Positions 1 through 12,169 of a DNA stretch of 64,000 bases are shown in pieces. The notes below the pieces were generated by a model. The model worked only from the letters and a program-made list of their open reading frames with translations. It did not search any database and was not told where the DNA came from. The position numbers and the translations under genes were made by a program. The stretch's first letter is position 1; every line of letters starts with the position of its first letter. The DNA is taken from contig CM039182.1 of the NCBI GenBank assembly GCA_008360975.2, positions 146,572,656-146,636,655 of the forward strand. The letters run 5' to 3'. Source of the DNA: Lichenostomus cassidix. Lineage: Eukaryota > Chordata > Aves > Passeriformes > Meliphagidae.

Positions 1-3000
1 AAAATTGAAATTAAACTGTTTCCTGCTAGAAGTTTCTATATTGTGTGGAATAATCTCAGAAAGATGAAGTAATGAACCCAACACCATGACAAAAGTATCA
101 TTTTGGTAGTTTTGCTCCCATTTCACTAATACACTGCACACCAAGGAACAAGAATATCTTGAGGAAAATATACATCACACCAATATCTTGTACAACACTA
201 ATTACACAATCTCACACCAAGCTGCTGAGCTAAAAACCAAACCAAAACAGCTACAGATGCTCCTGGTCAGTAATTCAGTAAGAATAAAACACCAAGTCAG
301 AAGCAGAGAGGTTGTCTACGAGCAGAGGAAATTTCATCACTAAAGCTGAATCTGGGATGGTATTTTGGATAAAACACTTATTCATAGAAGGAATCTTTTG
401 TAAACAAGGCTGAGATGAAGCCCAAATTTTTTGTTTTATGCCAAACAAACAATTCAGATTTCCACTAGCACATGGGAACTTATCAGATCATTTGCTTCTT
501 ACCAGCTTGAAATAAAATGACATTTTGAAAATTGTTGACTGTATTTCCTAATTAATTGAATTATTTATAGATGACTAGCCTCCAAATCCTGACATTGCTA
601 ATTTTTTGAGTTCCTGGTATTTACATACCTCACAGGGAACATCCATGATCTCTTAAGAATGAAGACTCAGCTCAGGAGAGGCACTAATTAACTAATGAAT
701 GTCAGGCTCAGATCAATCATCCATATTAAAACAAGCAGAAGGCTTTACTTCAATCTCCAAAAAAGACAGTGAGGTGTGAACTTGAAGTCAAGCTAATGTA
801 GTTAGCCAGGAATTTATAAAAAAATCAGGTACATCAACATCTAAATAAAAGTCCCTGTTATGTGAACAGCCCTGATCAGCACAGGTGCATTTAGTACAAA
901 TGTCTGCTCTGCTCCTGTGGGTTTTTCATAGTCTAATCCTTGGCAACAGATTAATCATTCCTGGTGTTCCACAATCAAATTCTTAACCCTCATTGGTTTT
1001 GGGTTTTGTATTAGAACTACAATCAATACAGAGAACACTAGCAGCACTTGCTGTGCACTCAGTGCTGTGTGCAGCCTCACAAACCCCAGCAAATGCCTCA
1101 GATTTCTTATGGCCTCATTTCACCTCTGCTGTAGAGGGTTTAGCCAATTTAAAAATTCCACATGACTTTTGTCAGAGGCATAATTTTATTTCCAGAACTC
1201 ACAGTAGAAGTGATGATGGGCCTGCAGAGCTGAAACGAGATGAAACTAGCTGCATGTTTGCATCTCACTTTGAATTTCAGACATAGCTTGCTGTGCAAGC
1301 AAACATTTCAGATTTGATCTGAAAATCAACAAAACACAAGGAACAGAGGGCCTCCAAGGTCTTTTTATTGCCTTTTTATAAGCAGTAGCATTTTGCCTCT
1401 CATTTTGTCCCCTGAGAATGTTTATATCTCTGTAAGATACTTTGGGAAAAGGGTAATTTAGGACACCTTGCATAACCAAATGCCAGAGTGTCAAACTATT
1501 ACTATTTTCACCCATAACACCAGATATGAAATTATTAAAGCTCTATTTTCAACAGCAATTAAACAGCTAGGAAGAAATTCCAATGCCTAAACATAGAGCT
1601 CTGCTGTCATTTTATACCCCCTAAGATATAAAATAAGGCAGTCAGTCAGTTTACCCACAATGTGGGAGAGTCCTGCTTTCTTTGGAAGCAGCAGCTAAAT
1701 ATCAGATGAGGCATCTTAAAGCCTCTCAGATGACAGCACACATTTATGATTAGGCAACTGAGTGTTTTCTCTAAAATCTGCAAACAAATAAAGCCTAGAA
1801 ACTGATTGAACTTAGCCTGAAACAGCCACCCAGATGAAGTAAGTCAGCCTCTGCTGACTGCATCTCTTTTAGAAGTAATAGAGGCTTGAACACTTGGATG
1901 TCTACACACAGTGCCTTAACAACAGAATGGAGGTGAATTGATGTGGGAATTCATCCCATTCTCAAGCTGAAACCTATTTCACCTATTTTAGGTACTTTCA
2001 TTGTCTATTGCTACATATGGGCTACTTGTCTGCAAAAGGAAAAAAATTACCTTTAGAAAGAGATTCCTCTGACCCATTTCTCAACATTCATTTTACACTG
2101 AAATGAGTCAGACCTTTTGTCTCCACAGATTAGCAGGAGAAACCTCAGTGCTTATCTCTGATAAGCACAGAGGACAAGGCCAGACTAGAAATCCCACTTC
2201 TGGAAAATGGGTATTGCTCAAGAGTTAGATACCTGCCTCTCAGAAGGACAACTAGACATCCACACATATCTTCAGGTACTTAAGATTCATTTGAAAGTCT
2301 AAGTTTTAAATTCCTAGATTTCACTGCTCTCCAAAGCACAACTCAAAAAACAATCCCCTGAAAGGAATCAGAGTTTCAAATTATACACTTCTTAGACAAA
2401 AAACTATTGCTAGAAATCTAAATGCAACTTTGACCTACAGACTTTATGCCTCAAACAGTAAAATAAATAAAAAGATTTAAAAATGGATTCAAGACTTTTA
2501 TGTAGGGACTTCATGTATGAACATCACACTAATCAGATCTCTTAGAGGTTTAAATTTTTATCATATTTATATTTTCCTAATTTCTAAGGACTGGATGGAA
2601 AAGAAAGGTAAGACTAAATAATATCAGAAAAGATCCCAGATGCAAGAGGAATTATACTGTGAAAATAAGTGCTGTCAACTCACAGGTAGAAGTTCCCTTC
2701 ACCTGACTACCAATTGCATTTTTTCACTTATAATTTTCCAATGCCACATAGTATGTTTCAAACCAATTTCCAGGTTTGATGCTATAAAACAGCTGCTTTC
2801 TGCAGTTGATAGAAAGTAATCAGATATATGTATACTGAAGAGCCCTTTGGTGCTCCTCTGGGTTAAAGAAATGTGAATTATTGTTGGAACAAAGCAGCAA
2901 AGCAGCAAGTCACATCTTCCCCAGAAGTGATGGTCTGTCATTCTGGGCAAGAAAATATAGAGGCTTATTTTCTCCTACTCGTGTTATAATCATCAACATC

Positions 3001-6000
3001 AGTTTTCAGAGCCTCAAACAAAATCCATTTCTCATTTAAAAAAAGAAATTAAAATCTGAAAAAAAATAGTGTGATATCAAGGAGAAAGCATCAACACATC
3101 TTTGGAGTTTTAATCACAATCATGAACTTGATGTATTGAAGAAACATTCATTCTGGATTTCTGATTTCATCCTCCTATTAGCAGCCAGACATCCATGAAA
3201 TGTAATTCTCACACAGTGCTGAGAACGAGGAAAACAGACAGAACACACAACTGTGGCAGGCACATGATTTCACTGGGCCTGAAATAGCAAGTTGTGAAAT
3301 GTTCTGTTCCTCTGCATTTGAATAAAGATCACTATGAAGCAGAAGGAGGAAAGAGACCCAAGTATTTACACCTCTGTCATGAGGAAAAGACAGTTGTGTT
3401 TCCACCCTGATGGCAAAGCAGCTCCTGAGTGTGTTTTTCATGGTTTATAACAGCTGAGCAGCACACAGCCTGCTAGGTGAGAAAATCAGATTTGGGCCAG
3501 GATGGATATTTCACCTGGTCTAGAATATCACTCGGATCCTGCAAAGGAAAGTCAGAGGTACAGCTCTGTTTGCAGGACTCAACTCCTGCAGGATGAACAT
3601 GCTTCAGGCTGCTCCAGCACTCTCTACTTAGTATTTATATGCAGAAATGGGCCATCTGTGTGTCTTCTGAGATAAAATTTTGGCAGCAGAGACAACATCA
3701 CACACTGAGTAATAGCCCAGTGATTCCTGGAATATACTGACTGCAGTAAAAGTAAGGATGTTGGGTAAAATTCTGGTTATTCTAGTATCAACAGAAGAGC
3801 TTTGTCTGTGTTAAACAACTATTTGGGGATATCAGAAAAATGAGAAAATAGAAACCACTGAATCTGTCTCCTTATTCAAAGCTGCATCTGAGGTCACTTT
3901 TAAGATTTTATCAGCAGTATCCACACTAGAGACAGCAGAATACTATTATTATTTTCATGATCTAGATTCTCACACACAATACCTCACATATGATACCTGT
4001 AAAATATTAAAGCAGCTTCAGGACTGTAGAAATAAAATCTGTGCAGGATAAACACATTTAACATTGTTACACCTTTGGCACAGTGTAGACTTTCACTTTA
4101 ACCCTCTTTCCATTGTCTCTCCTTTAGATAGAATTACTTGCAATAACTTCAATTTTTTTGTTTGTTTGTTTTGTTTGTCAGGACAGAAAGCTTTTTTATA
4201 TTTGCATGGTCAAAGTAAGGACATAGTAAGACATAAAATGTGATTTTACTGAAACCTACTCATTTCACATAATCTTATTTCATGCCATGCTAAGCCAGAA
4301 AAAAAATAATGTCTGTGTCTGTAGAAGTAAAAAATAACTTCAATCCTGCACCTCACTTGTGAAACATTATAAATTGGCTATCAATAAAACTTTCTCCAGA
4401 AAAGGTTTCCCCTCTCATCCAAAGCAGCAAAATGGCTATTTTTAATTTCTTTTGCATATAACTACATGTCACTATTAAGATCAGGAGACACAAATGACTC
4501 TGAAAAATTACACAAAGAGTTCTCACGAACCTGTCAAGCTGAATGGGTTTGTGGGCTGATACTGTTTGAAGAACATTAATTATCAAACAGCACAGAACCT
4601 GAACAACATGGCATCTGGAATATTCCTCATCAGTCAGGTGTTCAGGCAGTGAATATCAGTGCAGTTTGACTGAGATCAAGGAGGTCTGTACCTGCTTATA
4701 CCACTGGAGGATGTTTCCCACTATATGTTTAAAATATCTTGTCCTTTTCTCTTCTTGTATAATAAGCCATTATTTCTGCAGCCAAGGCTTCTGAAAAACA
4801 TGATTTCTGTGTCAGAGGGATAAAAATACCCCTGACACATGCAGATTTCATTTAGAAAAGCATCAGAATATTCACAGTTTGAGCTGGAATTTATTATTGA
4901 TCCTTTCAGCTCGATGCCAATTCGAAATTGTGCTCTAAAACAATACACTTTCCTTTTTCGAATCCTTACAGCAGCATTAAGAAAAAAACACACAATTTTA
5001 AATTAATCACTGGATTTTAAAGTATGTTATGGATCCATCATTAGAAATATAGATTAAAAAAAAATGGGGAGGAATTTGTTCTGGATAAGAATTTGCAAAA
5101 TTTACATTTTCTTCTTTTTGGTTTGTATTTGTCTGAAAAAAAAATTTAATTTCTGTCTTGAGAGTACCAGGCAGAGATTGGAGATAAAATGTAATAATGT
5201 CTATAGAGACAGAGTAACAATATGTAATTAACCCTTGGAGCTTGACAAAACACTTTTAAATCTGAAGCAAACAAGAAGACTTTCTTGTGAAGAAAAATTG
5301 ACATAATTGAACGTCTCTTCCATTCAGAATAAATTGTCCATGGAAACTTCTGCACGAAAACTAAACTTTAGTTTGTTTCTTATGTTTTTGGGGTTTTTTT
5401 TAGCATAACCAAATGCCCAAATTTTCAAACATTTAAAATCCAGAAGCCCAAAATTGGTTATTTAGGTATAATCTTAGGTATTTATAGCCCTATTATGCTA
5501 AAATTAAGGTCAGGAACAACTCTACTTGTGTGCTTCCTTCCACTCCATCCAGTGCTTATGCTAAGATTTTCCCATCAGAAGAACTCTCTTGGTACCTGCA
5601 ATTCTGCATGAGGTCCCACTGACAGAATTTTGGCCAGGCTGAGCACCTATAATGCCATTTCCCTATGGAATGGGACAAGACAACTCCAAAACATGCAACA
5701 TTTTGATTATATCCTTTAACTGTTCTGGTCTAGAAAACATCATGCAAAGGACAGGCTTAGAAAACATAAAAAATGACAAACTGCACCCCAAATACAGTGT
5801 CTAGGGGTGATTTCACCCCAAACCCAAAATGCTGTTTGCAAAAGCCGGAAAGGGAGAGAGTTTGGGGACTGAAGGAAACACCCTTAAGATCAATGTGGAG
5901 ATCCATGGCTTAATCACAGTCAACACTCATTTACTACTATTTGTCCCCACCTTATGCCTTGCCTGACAGCTCCTAAATTTAAATTCATTCTTTTGGCTCT

Positions 6001-6949
6001 GACAGTTTATCAGCCCTTGTCTGTCACTCAGCCCTCAAACAGAAGTTTGCTTGCTGGAGCACAGGCTGTGGAAGATTTGTGTGCTGTGAGTATCCAACAC
6101 GCTTCTTTAGTGAAAAATCACTTTCATCAATATCTTGTCTAATAAACAGAACTCTGAAGTGAACCACAGATATCTCATAGCCTTATTCTCCTTGGCTGGT
6201 GGGGAAAAAACTTCCCATAGAAGGAGATGTGAACATGACTGTGTCTTTAGCCCTCAGACATCTAACTACAGCCATTCATCTGTCAGGGACTTCATCAGCT
6301 GAAACTCCACCAAAAATACTTACTGGTACCCTTTATTTCTAAACTTTCTAAAATGTGGGTGTTTTGAAAGAAAAACCGTAAATGTGGAGAGAGTAGGACT
6401 TTCCTGGGGAGTATCATTTTTGGCAGTAGGCACAGTTAGCAAGCTGCAGCTGCAAGTTCCAGTCTTTGTACACCTCATTTACGACACAGACTTTCTCTGG
6501 AATAATCCTTTTAGTGATGTTACAGCTGTTAGGGTTGTAATTCTACAGAACCAGCATATCACAGGCCCTCTCTGAAATCACCAACCATTTCAGAGGTATA
6601 AAAGAACACATTGGATTGCAGTGGGAATTCAGTACACTAGAAAGCTTGTGAGGAAGCCTGCTTTTTAACGAGTATGTTTTCAAAGAGTCTGCTTTTACAA
6701 GGCTAGTTTGTGAACTGCTGGCTAAGCAGCCAGGTGGTGCAGCTGATTCCAGATATAGCAGGTCTTAAAAATTACAACAACACTGTATAAAAATAAGATG
6801 GGAAGAGTATAAACTCTGAAGAGGAGAAAAATTAGTCTCCATGCCTTAGATAATTTAGGACTTAAAGGACTCTGGAATCTGTCAGCAGCAACTGACCAAG
6901 TGTGGTCTCTTCTGAGCCAATTTATGAATGTTCATGCATAAAGACTTGC
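1..6949. other. Unique AT-rich non-coding DNA
   Basis: No recognisable repeat family or exon is visible here. Open frames are all under 100 codons, with no familiar motif on either strand. The only simple repeat is a TTTG-rich tract near 4153-4178. If the minus-strand promoter near 50.4 kb is real, this is deep intron; otherwise it is intergenic. Confidence 0.6.
4153..4178. repeat. TTTG microsatellite
   Basis: A short run of T7 followed by TTTG units. It is one of the few A/C-type microsatellites of this window with the T-rich face on the plus strand. Confidence 0.7.
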
Positions 6950-7366
6950 ATAGAACCACAGAATTCTAGAATATCCTGAGTTGGAAGGGACCCACAAGGA
7001 TCATTGAGTCTAACTCCCAACCCTAAGAATCCCACCCTCTGCCTTAGGCCATTGTCCAAACGCTCTTTGAGCTCTGTCAGGTTGGTGCTGTGACCACTTC
7101 CCTGGGGAGCTGTCAGTGCCCAACCACCCTCTGGGGGAAGAACCTTTTCCTAATATCCAAACTAAACCTCCCCTGACACAACTTCAGGCCATTCCCTTGG
7201 GTCCTGTCACTGTCACCACAGAGCAGAGACTAGTGTCTGTCCCTCCTCTTCCCCTCACAGGGAAGCTGTAACTACCATGAGGTCTCCCCTCAGTCTCCTC
7301 CAGGCTGCACAAGCCAAGTGACCTCATTCACTTCTCACATGTCTTCCCCCCTAAGCCCTTCACCTC
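6950..7366 (-). mobile_element. CR1 LINE fragment, 3' end, inverted
   Basis: The sequence begins with the inverted CR1 tail (tagaaccacagaattctag) and continues through the familiar inverted 3' UTR phrases: 'gttggaagggaccca', 'ccacttccctgggga', 'ccttttcctaatatccaa' and 'aggtctcccctcagtctcc'. It is about 415 bp and 5'-truncated. It is close in wording to the copy at 38141-38640, so the two probably belong to the same subfamily. No reading frame of the element survives. Confidence 0.9.
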
Positions 7367-7736
7367 TGGTATAAGACACTGTATTTAATTACTATTCCTA
7401 GAGCAGGGCAAATACTTCAATGCCAAAACTCAATGATTCTGCAAAACCAGTCAGATGGGAACTTCAGCAGTGCTTCATCTCCATGTTCCCCTGGGAAGTA
7501 AACTTACATTATCATCCTTATTCTACAACTACACCTAGACAGGGAAATGTTTGCTAAGGGAAGATCAGGAGAAAACTGCAGAATGGAGATTGCCATGAGC
7601 ACATTTGTAAATGATCAAACTAAAGGTCCCTCTAGGCCTGTAACATATTTTTAGAGACAAAAAGGGAGTCAGAAAAAGTTCTTTCCAGTTCTGTGCAGTA
7701 ACACCATGGCTCCCAGGCAGTTCTTCCCAAGCTGAT

Positions 7737-7959
7737 TCATAGTATCATAGAATCATGGAATCATAGAATCATAGAATCATAGAAACATGGAATCATAGTA
7801 TCATGGAATCATGGAATCAGAATCGTGGAATCACAGAACCATGGAATCATAGAATCATAGAACCATAGAATCATAGAATCATAGAATCATAGAATCATAA
7901 AATCATAGAATCATAGAATCATAGAATCATAGAATCATGGAATCATGGAATCATAGAAT
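7737..7959 (-). repeat. Expanded CR1-tail octamer array (AATCATAG)n
   Basis: About 28 copies of an 8-bp unit, AATCATAG, with variants AATCATGG, AACCATAG, AATCACAG and AATCGTGG, run directly into the 3' end of an inverted CR1. A normal CR1 tail has two to four such units, so this is a secondary expansion into a microsatellite. Perfect units cluster at 7861-7937, while variants sit mostly at 7741-7860. That pattern suggests recent slippage in the CR1-proximal half. Confidence 0.93.
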
Positions 7960-8185
7960 GGTTTGTGTTGAAGGGGATATTAAAGATCCTCTAGTTTCTA
8001 CACTCCTGCCATGGGCAGGGACACCTTCCACTATCCCAGGTCGGTCAAAGCTCTGTTCAACCTGGCCCTGAACACTTCTAAGAATGGGGTAACCACAGCT
8101 TCTCTGGGCAACCAGGGCCTCACCACACTCACAGTAAGCAATGTCTTCCTAATGTTCAACTTAAATCTCCTCTCCTACTATTTCC
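7960..8185 (-). mobile_element. CR1 LINE fragment attached to the octamer array
   Basis: Inverted CR1 3' UTR is recognisable from 'gccatgggcagggacacctt', 'aacctggccctgaacactt' and 'ccacagcttctctgggcaac'. Only about 225 bp remain before the match fades, near 'cctacctctgatttgcc'. The wording is diverged from the usual consensus, so the copy is not young. Confidence 0.88.
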
Positions 8186-10154
8186 TACCTCTGATTTGCC
8201 TTTTGGTTTGCTCAGTAGTGAGTTGCTTGCATGAGTTTTTCACTGTCTTTCCTGTATGTCTTTGTGCTCCAAGCAACTACTTTAGAGAATTAGTTTTGTT
8301 AACTACTGAGGATTTTGTGGATTCTTTTCCTTGAGCATTTTTCTTCATTAACTGACACAGAAATTGTGCTTCTACAGAAAAGTTCATCTGAGCTTGACTT
8401 GACTTTTACTGAAATCAAGGGCAGTTTGAACATTAAACACAGCTTGTGTTTTGACATGAGAGCATATCAAACCAGGTGTCAGCAGAAGGGAAAATCCTCT
8501 CTTGTTCCATAAGGAAGCTATGATAGAGAAGCCAATATACAGCTGGGAAGTACATACCAGGCAGAAGATGATACTACAGTGATAACAACAACAATAACAA
8601 AGTACAATCTTTTAGAATCTAAAGGTAAGTACCTTTCACATAGCCATTTACTGGATTATCCTAAAATCCTCACTATCAGCATGTAGGTCAGTTAATCCAG
8701 AGTTGGAGAAAGTCCCCAGGCACAAAAAGAAAAAGAAGAAGTACCAAAATAAAGAGAGAGAGAAAAAAAAAAAAAGAGAGTAACAGAGAGCTGTAGAGGC
8801 ACAGTACATAAGCGCACTCAGGGACATGCATCACCTCTGCTCACAGCGCAAAACAGCTTCACCTCTGATCTTATTTGAACCACCAAAAGCAAATCTGATC
8901 TCAGAAGCATTCTGCAGTAGGAGCATAAAGATGATAATTGAAAGTTTATTACTTAACGCTTGGCAAAGCTATTTCTCATGGCAATTTGATAAATACCTTG
9001 ACTTTTCTGCCCGTCATAACCTCAGACGTTTATTGCCTCATTTGCTGTAACAAACGTTCAGTTATCTCCTGCCTACCCAGCTTACATTTAACAAACCATG
9101 CAGAGGGAATGTTGCCTTTGTAGAAAAAAGCCCAGATGAGACTGGAATTTCAGGTGGCAGGAGAGACATCAGCTTTTCAAGAACTGCAACCCATCTTACA
9201 CTAGAAAAGCTGCTGAGTTGAAGCAGATTTGGTTGAAGTTGCTTAAGCTGGGGCAAGCAGAAGGTCTTTTCTGCTGGTGGAGTCTCTCCTGACTCTTTCC
9301 AAGTTGTAGGGAGAGCAGAGACGCACATTTCCACACAATACCATAGGGCAGTCAGAAAAAATCATCATGGGTCACCTCACTGGGACTGTTGACATTAAGT
9401 ATTTATTGCTTTATTTACTGCAAGCCAGCCCTTGCTTAGGCAAGGTAATCTTAGACAGCAGGGCTTTGCAATAAAAAAAGTATTGGGATGGGGGAATCCA
9501 GCCTCAGAGTAGATAATATGCCTCCAGAGCAGTGAGATTTTTATGGCCAAAAGGATAAACAGAATGTGGGCTGACACTGCCACCAGTCTGAGCTCTCTCT
9601 GCTGTAAAGAATTAATGAATTTATTGCCTGTAGGCACAGGGCTGTGGAGCAAGACAGGGTTCTCCTCCTCTCTGTGGGGCACCAGGGTCAGCATGTTCCC
9701 AGCCAGCAATGGAAAATATGTATTTTGAAGCTAAGGGCATCTTGGAGAAGAGACAGAAAAATATCTTGATGCTTACTTAAGAATTAGGGGGGAAATATTG
9801 CCATTAGCAAAGATATCCAGCTTCAGTGAGGTTGTGTACCTCACTCCTTGCAACTCACTGCAATCCCCAGGTTTTTTGGATCACCAGGTGTCTTGCCCCA
9901 CCTGCATAGGCACAACTGCCCTTGGTGCTGTGTCTGCACATGCAGGGGGTGATTGTGAGGCAAATCTGTCCCAAGTCACCTCTCAGTGACAATAAGTGAC
10001 ACCTACAGCACCCATACAGATAGCACCCACAGCACTGGCATCCTCCACATCTGGAGAGGTTTCATCTTTTATATAAGGTAGTGAAATAAAACAAATTCCC
10101 TAGCTGATAAAAAGAGAAATGAATTTTTCTGACAGAAAGAAGATATTATTACTT
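8186..10154. other. Unique non-coding DNA
   Basis: No gene or interspersed repeat is recognised. It contains a purine-rich tract at 8721-8790. A donor-like AAAG/GTAAGT sits at 8625, but it has no convincing upstream exon. Confidence 0.55.
8721..8790. repeat. Purine-rich (A/G) low-complexity tract
   Basis: A-rich and GA-rich sequence almost without pyrimidines, including a run of 13 A flanked by GAGAGA on both sides. Confidence 0.75.
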
Positions 10155-10440
10155 ATAAAGTTGCCAAGGTTGGTAAAGGCCTCCAAGATCATCAAGTCCA
10201 ACCTTCAGCCATTCAGCCAAGTGTCCCACACCCACTAAACCATATTGCAAAGTGCCAGGTCTACTCATTCTGTGAGCACTTCCCAAGATGCTGACTCCAC
10301 CACTTCCCTGGGGATCTTGTTCCAATGTTTAACAAGTCCTTCAGTAAAGAAATTTTTCCTAATATCCAACCTGAACCTGCCCTTGTCCAGTGTGAGATCC
10401 TTTTACTTTGTCCCATCACTAGTTCCCTGGGAGAAGAGGA
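10155..10440 (-). mobile_element. CR1 LINE fragment, inverted, divergent subfamily
   Basis: The key phrases are 'ccaagatcatcaagtccaac', 'ccaccacttccctggggatc', 'ttcagtaaagaaatttttcc' and 'taatatccaacctgaacctg'. The octamer tail is not preserved at the left edge. The wording around the middle differs from the other minus-oriented copies here, which points to another CR1 subfamily. Confidence 0.85.
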
Positions 10441-10599
10441 AAAAAAATACATGGAAGATGATTGCAGTGGAAAACGTCAGGCCTGATGTTTTCAGAACCT
10501 ACCTGGGTGTTTGGCTACTTCCAGTACCTGAGGGAACATCAAAGGACCTCAAACAAACCAATGGATTATAATTTCCTACAGAGCCAGTATTAGATGTTT

Positions 10600-10760
10600 A
10601 TTCTTTGGTCTGCATTTCTCTGATATTATTCTAATTAGCTGAATTATGACGGAGGTGCCTGGAGGCTCAATTATTTCAGTTCACCAGGGATGCCTGCTGT
10701 ATTAATTTTTAAACAATACATTTTAAATATTTACTGAAGTTGTTAAGAACCTGCAATAAG
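10600..10760. other. Candidate conserved non-coding element
   Basis: Non-repetitive sequence holding a homeodomain-type TAATTAG (10632-10638), a second AATTAT and a balanced core ('gacggaggtgcctggaggct'). The impression of constraint is inference only; no alignment could be run. Confidence 0.25.
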
Positions 10761-11052
10761 ATGCCAAAGCTGTTCTTAACAACAAGAAGTTTTCATCTGT
10801 TTTCTAAAAAGTTCTGGTTGTTTTATCATTCACCCGAACTCCCAAATTTAAGTGGAAATATTAACCTGTCTTTGTAATAACTCTCCAATCTGAAAGGATT
10901 TGTGATGTGGAGTTTTTTTTCCATTTATTTTATCTGTACATTTAACCTGGAGACATTTCTGCTGAGAGAATTCATTCTTTTAGTGATAAATTCCACACCC
11001 TGCATTAAGAGAAAGAAGAGGAAAAGTCAAGAAAAGGAAAATGGCGAAAATG

Positions 11053-11180
11053 GAATTAATTTCCAAATATTTTGCTCTTTTCTTGAAATTCCTGATCCCA
11101 GACGCAACTGGATATAGAATTAATTTCTAAATATTTTGCTCTTTTCTTGAAATTCCAGATCTCAGACACAACTGGATATA
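11053..11180. repeat. 64-bp tandem duplication (2 copies)
   Basis: Two adjacent 64-bp units, 11053-11116 and 11117-11180, both start GAATTAATTT and end AACTGGATATA. By eye they differ at four positions, so they are about 94% identical and fairly recent. No known mobile element is recognised in the unit. Confidence 0.93.
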
Positions 11181-11361
11181 GAAATGTTCATCTTCTTGTA
11201 CATAGAGGCAAAACAGGAGGAAAAAAATAGATTTGTGAGTTTTAAAGGAAAATTATGTAAACCACAAAATTATTTAATTGTGAAGTTCAAAACCAAGCTG
11301 ACAAGTAACAAAAGTGTTTATATACACCGAAGTATATTCTTTGATAAAAGATTCTAATGAG

Positions 11362-11525
11362 TGTCCAGAGAGGCTGTGGGATCTCCACCCATGGATTTAC
11401 TCAAAGTTCACTTGGAAATGTCCCTGAGCAATCTGACCTAATTTTGAAGGTGGCTTTGCTCTGAGCAGGAGGTTTGTATAAGTGACTTACAGATGTTAAC
11501 TTAAATCAGTCTATGATTCTATGTC
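11362..11525 (+). mobile_element. CR1 LINE fragment, 3' end
   Basis: Opens with 'tgtccagagaggctgtggga' and closes on the tail 'ctatgattctatg'. The internal 'gctctgagcaggaggtt' matches CR1 wording, but the usual 'gatgatctccagaggtcc' is replaced. Only about 165 bp of the extreme 3' end is present. Confidence 0.85.
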
Positions 11526-12169
11526 TATAAATGATAAAGTATCTTGAAAGAGCTTTGGTGAAATTGCAAAGCACGTCATACATCTCCAGGAAAGAAACCC
11601 ATTTGGTCAATCCCTCCTGCAGATCCAAATTTCTCTCTGGATTTAGAGATGCAGGGAAAGAAAGTCACAGATGCAAGGACATGGATGAATGGTGACCCTG
11701 AGCAGTCCCTGTGGCCTTGCTCTTCACAGACTAGATCACAAAAAAGCAATATTAGGTCATTCTTCAGAAAAAAAGTTGGATTTTGAATCAACACCAATGA
11801 AGAATTTAGGAGATTCCTATGGCAGGCTTTCCCTGGAATAATCTTGGAGGGGGTTTTTCTTCTTCTATTTTAGGAAGTACAGAGTATTTGATTTTGTTGC
11901 TGGTGTTTTGGTTGGTTGTTTTTTTTTTATAGAAATTATTGTGTCATCTCTGATATATTTCAGTAGGTTTCAGTTCTACTATTTATTTCCCCCTCTTAAA
12001 TGAAAATTTCATCACAATCAACACTTTCTTGTAGTATTACTACTTTTTGTGATAAAAGCAGCATTTTTCCAATAGGAGAACATTTCTTGGCAATTTTTTT
12101 CCTCCAGCTTGATCTGTAATATTTATTCAGCACATTTGTGGTGTGTTGACCTTGTTTGGATGCAGTGGC
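11526..12169. other. Unique non-coding DNA between a CR1 and an ERV fragment
   Basis: AT-rich, with a T8 run near 11921. No exon or repeat is recognised. The left boundary of the neighbouring ERV fragment is uncertain by perhaps 50 bp. Confidence 0.5.

Noticed and set aside
4950..4965. TTCGAATCC word considered as a tRNA B box
   Set aside because: No A box or cloverleaf arms at the right spacing on either strand.
7737..7959. Regular repeats considered as a CRISPR array
   Set aside because: The unit is 8 bp with no spacers; it is an expanded CR1 tail in an avian genome.
8621..8633. Strong donor-like AAAG/GTAAGTACC on the plus strand
   Set aside because: No acceptor or coding exon to the left; such words occur by chance.
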